From Nitrospirales bacterium (lineage in GTDB: Bacteria; Nitrospirota; Nitrospiria; Nitrospirales; UBA8639): 33,086 nt of DNA. Both the position numbers and the translations under genes were made by a program. Below, in pieces: positions 32,910 to 33,086 of the stretch. Each line of letters starts with the position of its first letter. The first letter of the stretch is position 1. The stretch is taken from positions 1-33,086 of the forward strand of contig JAAXIB010000048.1 of NCBI GenBank assembly GCA_012270585.1, given 5' to 3'. Below the pieces are notes generated by a model, which was not told the DNA's origin, did no database searches, and worked only from the letters and a program-made list of their open reading frames with translations.

Positions 32910-33086
32910 ATGAAGCGGGGAATCACTCCACAACCCATGACTCCCATTCAGCTTGAGAAGATCTTGTTCTGTGCTTTGGCGGAGTTGAGCAAGGGGCCGG
33001 AACGGTTTGCTGACTTCCTGTTTGCCTTGGTAGGAAAATCGCTGTCATCGATCATTCCTGCACCCCCGAACTGTCATTGGTATGTT
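32910..33086 (+). CDS. Unrecognised ORF, cut by the window edge
   Basis: Fifty-nine codons are open from ATG 32910 to the end of the window (MKRGITPQPMTPIQLEKILF at the start, then ALAELSKGPERFADFLFALVGK). No family is recognised. The same leader and 5' coding sequence, decayed and inverted, is seen at 129-413, so the gene belongs to a repeated element or gene family. It could be part of a mobile element, but no transposase motif is visible in the part present. Confidence 0.5.
   Translation, partial: MKRGITPQPMTPIQLEKILFCALAELSKGPERFADFLFALVGKSLSSIIPAPPNCHWYV

Overview
The window looks like a piece of a Nitrospira-like (Nitrospirota) chromosome. This is an inference from gene content and intergenic style: TusA and DsrE2 sulfur-carrier proteins, a VC_2705-type symporter with a DUF4212 partner, a secreted protein built of small 'DFYIVRG' modules, and several short hairpin repeats of the 'TGTCATTCCCGC...GGAATCC' kind. 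There is no rRNA, tRNA, CRISPR array or clear phylogenetic marker, so the assignment is moderate to weak.

Layout. 1-545 holds only relics and repeats. 546-3494 is small accessory cargo: a DUF4143 ATPase, a YdeI-like protein, an MBL-fold protein and a Phd/PIN toxin-antitoxin pair with a perfect operator palindrome. 3671-6443 has a TusA/DsrE2 pair, glutamate formimidoyltransferase and a one-domain voltage-gated cation channel with an acidic filter. 6459-12339 is an ergothioneine-type cluster: egtD and an egtE-like gene read leftward behind a two-gene quaternary-amine ABC importer (ATPase, then a fused binding protein-permease), while egtB is divergent. 13504-15575 is a sodium:solute symporter with its small subunit.

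15750-26300 is a type I restriction-modification island in the order HTH-hsdM fusion, hsdS, OLD-like ATPase-TOPRIM protein, HEPN-like protein, AlbA_2/Schlafen relic, DUF6883, DUF4926, vapC/phd on the opposite strand, hsdR, YgjP-like metallopeptidase. About 5 kb of extra defence-type or toxin-type cargo sits between hsdS and hsdR. A 13-bp-arm inverted repeat lies just before the HTH-hsdM start and is a candidate autoregulatory operator. At 12420-13440, left of the symporter, is a collapsed second copy of the same island: the same AT-rich leader repeat, a frameshifted vapC, an intact phd and a broken 5' end of hsdR.

26341-29492 encodes an ECF-type importer in which the S component and both ATPases are one polypeptide, with an asymmetric (one degenerate, one consensus) ATP-site design, followed by EcfT. 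29564-32777 has a secreted protein of three near-identical 101-residue repeats, an S9 prolyl-oligopeptidase-family enzyme and a BFD-like [2Fe-2S] protein. The right edge starts an unrecognised ORF whose decayed, inverted homologue lies at the left edge.

The most interesting parts are the composite restriction island with its decayed twin, and the pairing of ergothioneine-type biosynthesis genes with a quaternary-amine importer.
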